Positions 23,842-35,206 of a stretch of 64,000 nucleotides of DNA are shown here, piece after piece; the stretch's first letter is position 1; each line of letters opens with the position of its first letter. The position numbers and the translations under genes were made by a program. Source of the stretch: Cololabis saira. Taxonomy: Eukaryota; Chordata; Actinopteri; Beloniformes; Belonidae. The notes beneath the pieces were generated by a model, which did no database searches, was not told where the DNA came from, and was given only the letters and a program-made list of their open reading frames with translations. The DNA is taken from contig NC_084590.1 of assembly GCF_033807715.1 (NCBI RefSeq), positions 6,128,827 through 6,192,826 of the forward strand, given 5' to 3'.

Positions 23842-24854
23842 CTTACCATGTAGCGCTGCATCCTCACGATCATTGCTCTTGTTCCATCCTTCACCTGGGG
23901 GCCCACTCGGTGCACAATTTCTACAATGGGCTCTGTCTGTAGTTTGCCTTTAAAAAAGCTCCTTAAAGAGAGTGTTCATGTAGTTTGTAGGATTGCCTTT
24001 CTCTGCTTTTTTGATAAACCAAACACACGCAGATTATATTTCCTACCGTGGCTCTCCAGGTACTCTGCCTTCTCTCTCAGTTGGCTGTTCACTTTGCGTA
24101 GCTGCTCATTATCTGTCTCCAGCTTTGTCACACGGCCTTCCAGGTCGGATAGTGCTTCTTCTATATTTCCGACTTTGCGACTGCTCTTGGAAACATCCTT
24201 TTTTGAGACCGTATAGCTGTGGTTGCAGTTTGTTTAACACCACGCTGATTTCCTCTCTCATTATTGCGCGAATTAAATCAGCTGGTTGTTGATTTGTAAC
24301 TCATGATTGCAGGCCGTTTCCTCATTCACAGTTTCATTCATAATTTCCTCCTCCACAATTTCACTCATTTCAGAGCTTGTTTTTCCGTCCTTGTCTTTCC
24401 TCTTCCAAGGACCGGTAAATCGAGAGCTTCGCCTTTTGACTCAGCTCCTTCTTCACCACGACGGTCTGGTCCATAACTGCAAACGCTGCACCAATCCTTC
24501 TGTCAATCTCAAACCCGATTCTCTCCGGTATCCCCACCTAGAAATCCTGTCCATAAAAATTATACAAGCTCCGGCTCCTTCCCCCCCAGCGAGGTGACAT
24601 TTAATGTCCCTACTGCAAGGGTTTTGGTCCAGGGGTTGGGTCGTTGAGGCATCCCGCCATGACTGCTACCCTGACCACATTGCACCAGCCTGTCATGGTC
24701 CTTTCTGCGGGTGATGAGCCTAATTTTTTTTTTTATATATATTTTTATCCCAATTTTTTCCCACATTTTATTCACCCGGTGTTCCTCCCTTTTTTTTATA
24801 TATATTTTTATCCCTGATTTCTTTCCCATTTTTCATCACCCGGTGCTCTACCTA

Positions 24855-24887
24855 AGCTCGGTGTAGGGGAGGGCCCTACACCGAGCT
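24855..24887. repeat. Perfect 14-bp hairpin in LINE leader
   Basis: AGCTCGGTGTAGGG (24855-24868) pairs with CCCTACACCGAGCT (24874-24887) over a 5-nt loop. It lies upstream of the APE start on the minus strand, so it would be in the LINE 5' UTR RNA. Confidence 0.85.
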
Positions 24888-25204
24888 CAAGTGTTCTTCT
24901 TAACCTGAGGAGTGAGCAGGCCACTTCTTTTCACCAGACAGGGTGGGGTTTCTCCGGCTGGACAGATTTTGAGACAGGTGAGTGGTGCGTATGCAGCTGC
25001 TTTGGGTAGGGGAGAGAGAACACTGATTGACAGGATTGATGTGGCAGACTGTGCAGAGGACCAGGAATATCGGTGTGCAAACCAAGGTGGAGAAATGTAG
25101 GAGGGGCTGTTTTTATATTTAATTATTGCTTTGAAAGTGGCATGGGAATGGAGAGGTCTGACAGTCACAATAGTCTTAATTGGGAGACCGTCGGCAAGAA
25201 GGAG

Positions 25205-25375
25205 CCTGTGGGGGGAGTGATTCACAGATGGAAGGAGGAGAAGAAGACGGCACTGGTGGGAGGCTGAAGGCAAGGGGCGTAGTGACAGCAGTGGCCTGTA
25301 GGGGGAGTGATTCACAGATGGAGGGAAGAGAAGAAGAAGGCACTGAAGGCAAGGGGGAGTGGGTGTGGCTTGTGA
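25205..25375. repeat. 90-bp tandem duplication, probable LINE 5' leader repeat
   Basis: GGGGGAGTGATTCACAGATGG recurs at 25211 and 25301, followed by a GGAG/AGAAGAAG purine stretch and GAAGGCAAGGGG. Two units survive. Tandem 5' units are known as promoter monomers in several LINE groups. Confidence 0.7.
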
Positions 25376-25400
25376 ACATTCACGCACGGGGGTCCTGTGT

Positions 25401-26779
25401 GTGTGATTAAGCTTGAACCTATTTTCAATAATACTGAATGTTACAGGAGGGCTTATAATGTTTTCTGTAAGAAAATATTTGAGTGTCTGAAACGACGACC
25501 AACACCAAGACCTTGAAAGAACATCCCTTTGTGATGAACAACTGCTGTGCAGATGTGTCTGACTCCACCCCCTATGACGTCGTCTTGAGCAACCATCAAG
25601 AGTTCTACCACCAGCAGCTCACAATGCAGTGTACAGGTTTCCACCCCTCCTATTATAGCTCCTACAACCAGAGCCAGGGGTGTGTCGACTGAATCTCAAT
25701 CACGGTCCTGAGCGCGCTCCAGACCCTGCCCCCTCCCAGCGCCACGCATCAAGTAAAAGCTGAGCCACTTGGCTGGAAAAAAGGTTTATCACTTGTTATC
25801 TGTTTTTCACATTATTGATTTATTCTCAGGTATCTGTTCTCTGACTGCTCGGGTTTCCGTAGTAACGTAACTTACTCATGCGGATTCCTGGACAGCGGTG
25901 GAGGGGCCAGGGAGACCGTTCTGGAGTCCAGCAGAGCAGTCGGGAGGGGCATGAACATTAGACCCTCAACGTTTCTGGGCAGTTCCTAACTACAGCTTTA
26001 ATTGTATTTGTACTGAGAAAAATACAGAAGTTTGTTTCAGCTTAGGAAACAGGGAACTGTCTGCATATTGTAGTGTGCTCATAGCGTGCTCCTGAGTCAT
26101 AAGAGTATTAGACGTGAAAAAACGCGTTTCACCATCGTTTCAGGTGGCGCTCCATCAATATGAGCAGGATCAAAACTGTATAATGATAGGCTTTTTATTA
26201 AAAAGCATCACATTCCCACACACTTGTCAGGAGAAAAAAAGCATACAAACCAAAAGAGCCATTCTAAACTTTGTACCATCAATTTGGGCTGATTTTAATG
26301 TTTTAGCTTGCTATTATTGCGTTATCTGATCAGTTTATTGAGGCACCATCAGCCCCTGATACCAACATCAGATCAGGGCTGTCTCATGAAATTAGGTTTA
26401 TGTAGAATTACTTATACAATTTATCCAAGCCATTGATCAAAAGTTTATCCAAACCTTCCACTAAATTCAGATCGATCAATCATCCAGCACTTGTCATAAG
26501 TGTGCAATTCCAACTATTCAATAAGATTGAAAACAAAGTGATGTAAATCAAAAAAGCCCTCCAAGAGCTGTGACACCTATTTCCAAAGAGACACACCCTT
26601 TCAACATAGAGGGTGGAGTCAAGTCTATGACTCCTCCCCCTGACAGCCGCTGCTTCAAACAGAGCTGAGGACAGTTAAAAAATGCGGCCGTTGCACCAAA
26701 TCTCAAGTATTTGGGCATAAGTTGGTCACAGACATTTTATCATTAGCTCAGGAAAAATCTTTTGACATCTTGAATGGGT
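25401..26779. other. Unassigned sequence
   Basis: No recognised repeat or domain. The open frame at 25483-25692 has no family I can name. GC is higher at 25690-25960 than in the flanks. A CCCCCTGACAGC stretch near 26636 ends the GC-rich patches. Confidence 0.45.
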
Positions 26780-26990
26780 TCCCTCCGGATACTCCCGCTT
26801 CCTCCCACAGTCCGAAAACATGCATACTGGGTTAATTGGTGATTCTAAATTGCCCGTAGATGTGAGTGTGCGTATGCCTGGTTGTTTTACTGTATATGTG
26901 GCCCTACGATTGACTGGCTACCTGTCCAGGGTGAACCCCTGCCTCTCGCCTGTAATTAGCTCCCGCAGACCCCCGTGACCCTGCAAAGGC
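26780..26990 (+). repeat. Fish retroposon 3'-tail repeat
   Basis: Contains CTCCCGCTTCCTCCCACAG, ATTCTAAATTGCCCGTAG, TATGTGGCCCT, TACCTGTCCAGGGTGAACC and CCCGTGACCCTGCAAAGGCG in the order of a very common fish retroposon tail. It lacks an ORF. I cannot decide whether it is a LINE (RTE/Rex type) or SINE tail. Confidence 0.7.
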
Positions 26991-27187
26991 GGGCGGCAGT
27001 AGCTCAGTTGGTAGAGCGGGTCGTCCAATGATCGGAATGTTGGCGGTTCGAATCCCGCTCCGTTCCAGTTGCTGTCGTAGTGTCCTTGGGCAAGACACCT
27101 TACCCACCTTGCCCCGTGTGAATGTGTATGAATGTTTGGTTGGGGTTGGAAGGGCCGTTTGGCGCAATATGGACGGATGGATGGAAG
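26991..27187 (+). mobile_element. tRNA-derived SINE
   Basis: A tRNA-like head has a pol III A box TAGCTCAGTTGG (27000-27011) and a B box GGTTCGAATCC (27045-27055). The body follows with TGTCCTTGGGCAAGACACC and GTGTGAATGTGTATGAATG, ending in GGACGGATGGATGG. The head does not fold into a convincing full cloverleaf and runs into SINE-type body sequence, so it is not scored as a tRNA gene. Confidence 0.8.
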
Positions 27188-27719
27188 TGTGTAAATAAAA
27201 CTGATTGTTCCTAGCTCACTCCTCTGGATCTATGCAATCGCTGCCAAAGTATGTTTGTCTTTTCTAACTGAAGATCAACTTATTTGCTCCTCAAAAGCTA
27301 CAGAACCATTTAAAGAAAGGAATATTTTACTGCACTCCACCTTAGTTTAATTGCTCTGGATCATTTGAAAATCTCTTTAGTTCTCCCTCTTCAAAAGACA
27401 TTTCAGGAACATTCGAAGTCCTAGTTTGGTGATTTCACTCTAAACCCGGTTATCATTTTGTGGACCCTTGGAACAAGCTGCTTGTGTTTTAGTCTTGGTT
27501 GCATGTGCATGACCAGATTGACGTTAACATAATAACTAGGAAGTGTTCATTAAGACAGGGTTACCATACGAGCTGACATGTCGGAAACAGCCTTGTTACA
27601 CTCCAAGTTCATCGGGTTCATTGTGTCATGTTGCTCAGATTTCTCCTTGGCTGTCGTGTCTGTTTATTTTACTGCCTTGGGTGGAAAATGTCCTCTCTGC
27701 TCCGTCTGCCTGTTTCACT

Positions 27720-27809
<90 letters not shown>

Positions 27810-27815
27810 CACTCA

Positions 27816-27850
<35 letters not shown>

Positions 27851-30800
27851 ACATACACTTCCTCTCAGCTTCCTCTTTGTGCTGAGCCGTTAAGGAGCAC
27901 ACTGCACCGCGCTGTACGTGTCCCAGTAGAAGGTGCAGTAAATTGTGGCAGCTATAGCAGCTTCTGAGTTGTAGCCCTGAACTGGAACAGCCTCAAAGGA
28001 GGGGGAGGGAGGAGGTCTTCCGTCAGCGGTACACTACACAAGGTGACAACTGTGGTGCGTGTGTGTGCGAGGTTGTGCGTGTACTGTAGTGAGTCATGTA
28101 AAAGCACACGTCTAATAATACCCTGTGAACCCGAAGCGTCTTTACATTCTGTGCGGCAGAGTTGATGGCTTTTAGTATCTGAATGAACAGGTGAAAACAT
28201 ATCTCTCTACAGGAAATAACAGCATTGTTTTTCATGCACAATGTGTCACTCTTGCAACTTTATCTGACCCTACAATAAATAAAAAAGAGGAGGGGCAGTT
28301 TTTCTGGGTCTTTTTGTACCTGGTACCTAGGTTTTGCTAAACTCACACTGTTACAGAGGGGCCGTATCATGCAATTCAAGACCAGTCACTCGTAGGTTTG
28401 CTGAAGAGTTGGGTTAAAGACTATCCTTCCTGGACCTGGAGAACACCATACTGACGAGAACTTGGTCTACCTAATCTAAAAATCTGCAAAGAGGCAGAAC
28501 AAGCAGGCCTAGAAGCCTGCTTGAACATTCGCTCAGTTACAACAAGCTATTTTAGCTTGGCTGCGTTAGTTCATAGTGCTAACTAACACTAACTTAGTCA
28601 TTCTGATCAATTCTAGCCTGGGCCTAAGCGGGTTGCAGTTGACTGCAGACCAATGCCAGTGCGTTGGCCAGCCATGAGTTGGGCAGACCAGACTAGTCCC
28701 GTGGCCACTTGTAGATACCCGTGGGTTGACCAAGCCTGGCGGCCTACATTACTAAGCAACAGGTAACCGTTGGCTAGTGGTCTTGTTGGTCAACTTGGAA
28801 GAATCGTTTAACCGGTGGACCCAGCAGTAAGCCCCGGTCATGCAGTCCTCTTGGTTAGCCGTGACTAACGGCCTTCAACTGGAGGAGAAGATAACTGCTT
28901 CAGGTTGCTTTGCCTCCCTACATCTTTCTAGGCTAAACTAAAGCCTTGTGGCCTAAACCAAGTGGCCTAAGTCACATTATCTTTAAAATAAGAATGATCT
29001 GTTAGGTCCTATTTCACAGCTCAGAAATCAGGTGCACCAGAAGTGCTAGCCGTCGAATCTTCATGATGCTACATTTGTGAACACTTTCCTGTTTTGAAAA
29101 GGGGTAAACATTGTTACAACCACAGACAGTATGAAGAGAACCAGACAAACCCTCCTGTGAGGTCACACAGGCTTCTGAGGAGTGGTTTTGAAGCCTGCTT
29201 TTCAGACCTATGAGGAGACCATACCACCGCATCCACGATGGCCGTGGTCCTGGAGGTTGGACAGTGAACTCTGCGCTTGCCCACCTTCACCCATTGGAAA
29301 ATGTGTATTGGGTGGTCCCTGGACTAGAAAGTTCCCAAATACTGTGCTAGTTGAGCTGGCAGCTAAAGGCTGCTGCCTGGGGCTAACCTCTGGCCGGCTC
29401 CTCCAGGTAAGCCACCTTCCGCCCCTGCACCGTTTTCTTCACTCTCTTCACTCTTAATTCAAAGGTTACGGGGACAGCAGAGACTTCATTGTAACTGCAG
29501 ACATTAACGTTACATATATGGCGTTGTAGTTTAACCGTTGGGATCCATCTAACTTCACCCCCAGTTCAGATATCGTGAAGGTGAAATCTGCTTGTGGAGA
29601 CCAAAATTGTTTCCTTGTACCAGACTAAATATGTTTATTTCTGCTGTAATTTTGGACACTTGAACATGGAGGTCAGTTGATATTGACCCACTTTTGAAGT
29701 CGGCCCCTAGTGGCCCTCTGATAAACTGCAAGTCTCCCAGCTTCTGTGATGGCATCAGCTTTGAAATCAGGCTGTTTCCCCTGCTGCAGGAACCCATTCC
29801 ATTGTGGAGCACAGTATTTTAAAATAATACAACTATAAAGGACGTTTAATATGTTGCACTGCAGTTTTTCCTGTTCTACAAGACCATCAATCTCTGAAGC
29901 CCCACTGCTGTGGGCAAAAAAAGTTGACCTACAACCCTGCATGTATGCATGCTACAGCAGGTCTGCTTTTTAAACTCACAAACACTGTCGCCTTGACGCT
30001 GTGAGTGGAAGTAAAAGCACAGAGCAGGAAGGTTGCATGGAAGCACAAAAACTTGATGATGTAACAGGGTGGTAAAGCAGACTGAAGAGTACTGAAAGCA
30101 GCAACTAAATAACATCACCTGACTTTGCTTTCCTCCTGACTGCTCTTCTCCGGCTCTTACCAACCGGGACTGGACTGGACCCAGTTCAGTCGCTGCTCAG
30201 TGGAGTCCATAAAAACATCCTCTGAGGATGTGTTCATGATTCTCACTTAAAAGGGACAAAAAACTTTTTTGCTTGACTGCGATCATTCGGAAAATGACTC
30301 GCTCACACACAAGAAGACAACAAGAGAGACAAAGTGTCGGACAAAAGGTGAGCATGTTTTGCCAGTCTTACCCCTTGCATTCATCTAACCCTCCCTTCAT
30401 CGCCCCCTCCGCCAATCCTTCTGTCTCTCATCTTTGTCTGGGTCTAGCCAGAGTCTGGTGGACCCAAACAAAAGAATACTGCCCGTCACAGAGAAAGAGC
30501 AAAGGTCTTGGCTCTTGTGAGGGGAGGTGGGGGTTGTGGTGTGGTGTAGGGTTGGTGTCAGGGCTGGACAGGCGTTGTAGAAGCTGTGGCGATCCATTGT
30601 TGTTTTGGGTTCGCTCCCGATCAGCTCCCGCCTGTCTCTCATTTCCTCCTATGTCCACATCTTTGTCGGCACGTTTGTTTTTGGTAGGGGCGTAGGATTT
30701 CAGACAGAATAAAAAGGAAATGCGACAGATGACAGGAGCGAAGTGTGGCTTCTAAATGTTCAGAGACGTACAGGGATAAGCTCATCTTTTTGTTATTCTA

Positions 30801-31084
30801 GTGATTTCCGTAACACCCCACGGGGAGTGCTGTTGCCTCCACTGAGGCGCAAACTTCTGTGTAGGTCATTTCTGCCACTCCAGACCCTTCCTGCAATCTG
30901 CAGCTTCATACACACTGGAAAAGTTTGAAGTAACATCACTTTCATGCTAAATCAGAAGTTCAGGGCAGTCAGGAGCTAGTCATGCTTTACTGGCGTGTAT
31001 ACGAATGTCCCCCCACGGTTCAATGAAAAACCATACTTTCTACCACAGCGTGAGGACATGACAGTTTGTTTCTAATGTAAGCTA
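27188..31084. other. Unassigned sequence around a CT/CA microsatellite
   Basis: No transposon ends or domains apart from the microsatellite at 27726-27848. The 28500-28980 stretch has an odd density of TTGG/CCAA, GGCC and CAGT words and is free of simple repeats. A short ATG frame at 30294-30347 ends at a GTGAGC donor-like site, but I have no homology to support an exon. Confidence 0.4.
27726..27848. repeat. (CT)n-(AC)n compound microsatellite
   Basis: About 85 bp of CT repeats (one CCC interruption near 27788) pass through ACTCACTC into about 38 bp of AC repeats. Confidence 0.97.
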
Positions 31085-31325
31085 AAGTACCGTATTTTGT
31101 GGACCATGATGTGCACCGCATTATAAGGCGCAATATCAATGAGCAGGTCTTTTTTCATACATAAGGCGAATGATAAAAAGTGAAACAAAACAGTCCGGTG
31201 AACTTTATTCAACTTATTCACACCAGTCTGATGTACTGTACCACAACGATATTCTACAACTGGCTCAGAATATCGTTCAGTTGTTACTAATACGTCATTG
31301 GCTTGACGTCTAATAAGGTAAGGTA
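31085..31325. repeat. Dispersed ACCGTATTTTGTGGACCA-type repeat
   Basis: TACCGTATTTTGTGGACCAT, then CGCATTATAAGGCGCA and AAGGCGAATGATAAAAAGTG, resemble a widespread vertebrate DNA-transposon end with alternating ATAAGGCGCA blocks. No partner end or target duplication identified. Confidence 0.5.
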
Positions 31326-31465
31326 ACATGGACTAGATGTTGGATGATGGTTGCTTGTCAGCACTACATAATTCGTTAGCTAACGTTGTCTGACGTTGCA
31401 ACCCGTATCAACATTAAAGAAAACTGCCCCCTTCCCCGAAATCTTGTTTAATCGTCTCACAACCA

Positions 31466-31625
31466 TTAAATTATTGTTTCCCAATTGTGAATAATATTTT
31501 TCATTGTATAAAGTTGAACTCCAAACAGCTTGGAAAAGGTTTTATAACTTTTTGCAGACTGATGTGTAGCAGCAACTGCTTCTATAAGGCCATTGCTGAT
31601 ATCTTTGCTTCTTTGCATTGTTCCA
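31466..31625 (-). pseudogene. Tc1/mariner transposase N-terminus, decayed
   Basis: On the minus strand MQRSKDISNGLIEAVAATHQ, then KSYKTFSKLFGVQ and IIHNWETI match the first helix-turn-helix of Tc1-like transposases (pattern: K-E-[IL]-S...I...H..G..YK.ISK..GV..STV..II.KW). This domain binds the transposon ends. The sequence breaks into stops after IIHNWET, and the catalytic DDE region is not visible downstream, so only an N-terminal fragment survives. Confidence 0.65.
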
Positions 31626-32136
31626 GACCAGAAAACTGGCAAAACAGCGTCTTTTAGACAGGTGTGAACAGTTGCTGATGACCAGTTTATCAAAGGCTCG
31701 CTGCAACCTTTTTTTCTACTGAAATGGGCATCAGTTGGCCATCTCCAGCCCTCCATAAAATGGCTTGTAAATATTTTGGATCAATACATAAAAGTATCAC
31801 AAGGAAATACAGCTCCTTGAAATGTGTTGTTATCTAAAGTGTTAAATACAAATCTATTGTTGTAATGTTTCACACAACTTTATTCCAAAAGTGCCAGTTG
31901 GATTAATTTATCACTTTCCAGCCATTTCATCATATTCGAACACCAAAATACTCCCTCAAAGCTTCTGGAAAAGCATGTATTTTACATAAAAGATTATTAC
32001 TACGTTTAGATTCAGGAGTAAATTAACACATTTATAAAAACTATGCAGCATAGAATTTGCTAATTAATCAGGTTTGGTTTTCTTTACTTTGTTATTGATG
32101 ACAACAACCTATAGCATGCCGTGTTGCACTACCTAG
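31626..32136. other. Unassigned sequence upstream of minisatellite
   Basis: The sequence on the 5' side of the Tc1 fragment (to about 31760) is probably the rest of that transposon. From 31760 to 32136 it is AT-rich with no feature seen. Confidence 0.4.
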
Positions 32137-32608
32137 CACCTACAGCTAGTTAGTGCCTACAGGTAGTTAGGACTTGAAGCTAGTTATCATCTACAGCTAG
32201 TTAGCACCTACAGCTAGTTAGTGCCTACAGGTAGTTAGTGCCTACAGGTAGTTAGGACTTGAAGCTAGTTAGCACTTGAAGCCAGTTAGCATCTACAGCT
32301 AGTTAGCACCTACAGCTAGTTAGTGCCTACATGTAGTTAGGACCAGAAACTAGTTTTTCACCTACAGTTAGTTAGCTACTACAGCTAGTTATCACCTACA
32401 GCTAGTTAACACTTGAAGCTAGTTAGCACTTGAAGCCAGTTAGCATCTACAGCTAGTTAGCACCTGCAGCTAGTTAGCATCTACAGCTAGTTTGCACATA
32501 CACCTAGTTAGCACCTACAGCTGGTTAGCACCTGCAACTAGTTAGCACCTACAGCTAGGTAGCATGCACCTGCAGCTAGGTAGCACCTGCAGCTAGTTAG
32601 CATCTACT
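32137..32608. repeat. 17-bp minisatellite (CACCTACAGCTAGTTAG)
   Basis: Roughly 27 units of a 17-bp motif with variants (GCACTTGAAGC, TGCCTACAGG). Sub-blocks such as GGACTTGAAGCTAGTTA recur at intervals, suggesting higher-order duplications. The 17-bp unit is not a multiple of three and contains CTAG, so it is non-coding. Confidence 0.95.
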
Positions 32609-33757
32609 TACAGACTCACAACAAAAAAGAATGTCTTATTGAAAAGCTATTTTGTCTTTAAAGACTCATCACCTGCTAATTGTATAGCTCTATCCTTCCA
32701 GGCATCAACGCTGTAAACATGTAGGATTCCAGCATGGCGGTCGTTAACCTCAACTTAGACTTACGTTTTTGCACAATTTACTCTTCCGTCCATTTTCTTA
32801 GAATACATGATTAAACCTACATGTAGTACGCAGTATCCAGCATAGAGTATACAAAAAACTGCATAATCTGCAGCATGTTGAACAAAAAAACACTTGGATG
32901 ATGTGGTACTTCTGTTCAAATAACCAGTTGTTTAGAAGTCAAAACTTCAGCTTATAAGTGTTTGTTTTATTTAGGTAAATATGCTTTGAATCCTAATATT
33001 CAATATTTCACATGTAAAATCAGCACTGTGCATCTGTTCTTCAAGACTCGCAAAGCTTTGAAACATTTAGGAAAGGGACTGAAGGAGGCTACATTTTATA
33101 ATCTTCATCTGAAAGACTATTTATAATTTAAATCTATAGCTCTTCTGCTGCTGTTAGGTGAAAAGAAGATTTGATGCATTAGAGCTTACAGATATTTGAC
33201 ACGGAGACGTCCATGTTGGTAAGCATCACTGTTTTTGCACGGCTTATTGTGTTCATGTTCATATTAAATTAACTATATTTTAAAAATGGGTTTTATAAAG
33301 CCTTCTTCGTGCTGTGTTGTTGCTGGTGAAGGAAAACGCTGTGGATCTGGACGTGTTCTGCTCTGCAGAGCTACTTCTGCTTTGACAGGGTTACAGTAAC
33401 ATGACTTCCTGCTGTCGACGTTCGTCTCTGGTCCTTTGATTTGAAAAGTTTTGTGAAATCCTGCTCAAATGTCAGCCAGCCTGATGTCAAATGACAGACA
33501 GCTCTTACAGACTAAAGTTCAGGCCCGTGACTTGCCTGCAGACCAGAAACCAGAGCGTACGACAGCTGTCAAACTGGACCTCATCGAGCTGATCTGAGTG
33601 ATCGGTGGACTGTCCAAGCTGAAGCGTCTGAAGTGGATTGATTATATTGACAAACACATTTCCTGCAACTTTAGGCACACAGAGTGTTTTTAAATGTATT
33701 AGACCAATATCAACGTCCCTGAACGTGCTCTGAGGATGTTTCAGACTGAGTTACAAC
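32609..33757. other. Unassigned sequence
   Basis: AT-rich to 33150, then more balanced. No repeats, domains or RNA genes seen. Confidence 0.45.
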
Positions 33758-34502
33758 CAGAGCTGGCTAGTAACGAGTTACATTTACTCTGTTACATTTA
33801 CTTGAGTACGTTTTTGGGAAATGTTGTACTTTTAGGAGTAGTTTTGAATCACTATACTTTTTACTTTTACTTGAGTAGATTTGTGAAGGAGAAACTGTTC
33901 CTCTTACTCCGCTACATTAGGCTACGTTGAGCTGTTACTTTTCTTTTATCCCTTTTATCCGCGTACGCGTCAATCTCATGACATCACTGGGTGATTCTTT
34001 GGGAAAAATGTTAGTTTTTGCATGTTTTGTCACATTTACACAGACTCAAACACACACAGAGTTTCTATGAGTTCATGTTTGTTCTAGTTCTGCCTGGTTA
34101 AAAAAGAAAAGTACAAAGGCTTGAAATTTTGTGCTTAATTTATTTTTTTATTCTGTTATTTTATTTATTTTATTATTTATTAAAGTACTTGAATTTACTT
34201 TAAGATTATTTTAATTTAAGCTATTTTTTATTAATTTTAATTTATCTTATTATTTTATTGATTTAATTTGCCTGAAGATGATTATTTTGTACTTTTGTCT
34301 GTTTGAATGGTTGTGTTAAAAAAATAAATCAGACGTTACTCAACAGTTACTCAGTACTTGAGTAGTTTTTTCACCAAGTACTTTTTTACTTTTACTCAAG
34401 TAATTATTTGGATGATAACTTTTTACTTCTACTTGAGTCATATTATTCTGAAGTAACAGTACTTTTACTTCAGTACAATTTTTGGCTACTCTACCAGCTC
34501 TG
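33758..34502 (+). mobile_element. hAT element B (TAGTAACGAGTTAC family)
   Basis: The ends CAGAGCTGGCTAGTAACGAG and TACTCTACCAGCTCTG form inverted CAGAGCTGG termini. The interior has CTTGAGTA/TACTCAAG-type subterminal repeats and a CCTGAAGATGATTATTTTG segment. The 8-bp flanks GTTACAAC and GTTAGCAT match poorly (5 of 8). It is non-autonomous and serves as the reference copy for relics A, C and D. Confidence 0.8.
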
Positions 34503-35206
34503 GTTAGCATGCAAGGCAAGTTTATTTGTATTGCACAATTCAACAACAAGGGAATTCAAAGTGCTTCACAAAGACATTAAAACATAAATAAAAAGCATGA
34601 TTTTTAAAATTGAAACAAATAAGAATAGATCAAAATCAGATAAAAACCTGTAGTTAAAATATAATGTATGCTGTACTCACTGGTGAGTCTTCAACCTGGA
34701 TTTAAATACACTGAATGTTTCAGCTGATCTGAGGCTTTCTAGGAGTTTGTTTCAGACACGTGGAGCATAGAAGCTGAATGCAGCTCCTCCATGTCTGGCT
34801 CTGACTCTGGGAACTGATGAAAAACCAGATCCAGATGACCTGAGGGGTCTGAAGGTTCTTACTGGGTCAGGAGGTCCCTGATATATCCTGGTCCTGGACC
34901 ATTCAGAGCTTTATAGACCAGCACCAGAACTTTAAAGTCTGTCCTCTGAAGCAGTGGTCTCCGACCCCCGGGCCCCGGCCCGGTACCGGGCCGTGGGTCA
35001 TCTGGTACCGGGCCGCACAGAAGGAAAAAATAATTTCTGTATCCCCGACTGATGATGGTTTACTCTCAAACTGATGGTTCACAATGTTTTTATTCCTTGG
35101 ATGTAAATAATATATAAAATAAACTAGAGTTAGTCTTTCTACATTCATATAAGTTTCATTTAACTTAAATACAGACCGACGCAGCTGCTCGGTCGGCTAC
35201 CGTTAA

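Larger units (their letters stand above)
22412..24412 (-). mobile_element. L1/Tx1-like LINE, 5' half only, antisense
   Basis: Read on the minus strand it has an ORF1 (24412 to 22868), a spacer of about 280 bp, and the start of an ORF2 apurinic endonuclease (22590 to 22412). The ORF2 piece shows HINICSLRNKF and NLDILAIPETDL, matching the opening N and E motifs of APE domains. The rest of ORF2 and the 3' end are missing, which is unusual because LINEs normally lose the 5' end. A complete hAT sits inside ORF1 (23187-23841). Confidence 0.75.
22868..24412 (-). pseudogene. L1-type ORF1p pseudogene interrupted by hAT
   Basis: ORF1p is the trimeric RNA-binding chaperone of L1-type elements. In several frames on the minus strand I read, in order: a basic/acidic N-terminus (KRKDKDGKTSSEMSE); a coiled coil of about 45 residues with heptads (IEEALSDLEGRVTKLE, then NEQLRKVNSQLREK); and the RRM entry GRKYNLRVFGLSK. 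EPIVEIVHRVGPQ and AMIVRMQRYMV follow. After the hAT insertion the C-terminal part resumes with MAKQRAMFQQVRETLRHG and PATLIITV. A stop after ILQTT and at least one frameshift near an A-run at about 24210 make it non-functional even without the hAT. The domain order fits L1/Tx1-group ORF1p; the exact clade is not decided. Confidence 0.8.
24413..25400 (-). mobile_element. Second APE-type LINE, internally deleted, antisense
   Basis: The minus strand shows a 5' leader with 90-bp tandem units (25205-25375), then LAVGTLNVTSLGGKEPELV, a start-of-APE signature. It jumps near 24560 directly to GQDF/FMDRISRWG-like sequence and DRRIGAAFAVM, VVVKKELSQKAKLSIYRS from the C-terminal part of a reverse transcriptase protein. 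Nearly the whole APE and RT core is missing. It abuts the L1-like ORF1 start at about 24412. The clade is uncertain; it resembles fish I-group or related elements. Confidence 0.7.

Noticed and set aside
26991..27066. Possible tRNA gene with A and B boxes
   Set aside because: The tRNA-like head is continuous with a SINE body and tail, and stem pairing is imperfect; scored as SINE.
30294..30347. Short ATG frame followed by GTGAGC, a candidate first exon
   Set aside because: Eighteen codons with no homology and no downstream exon that I can pair with it.
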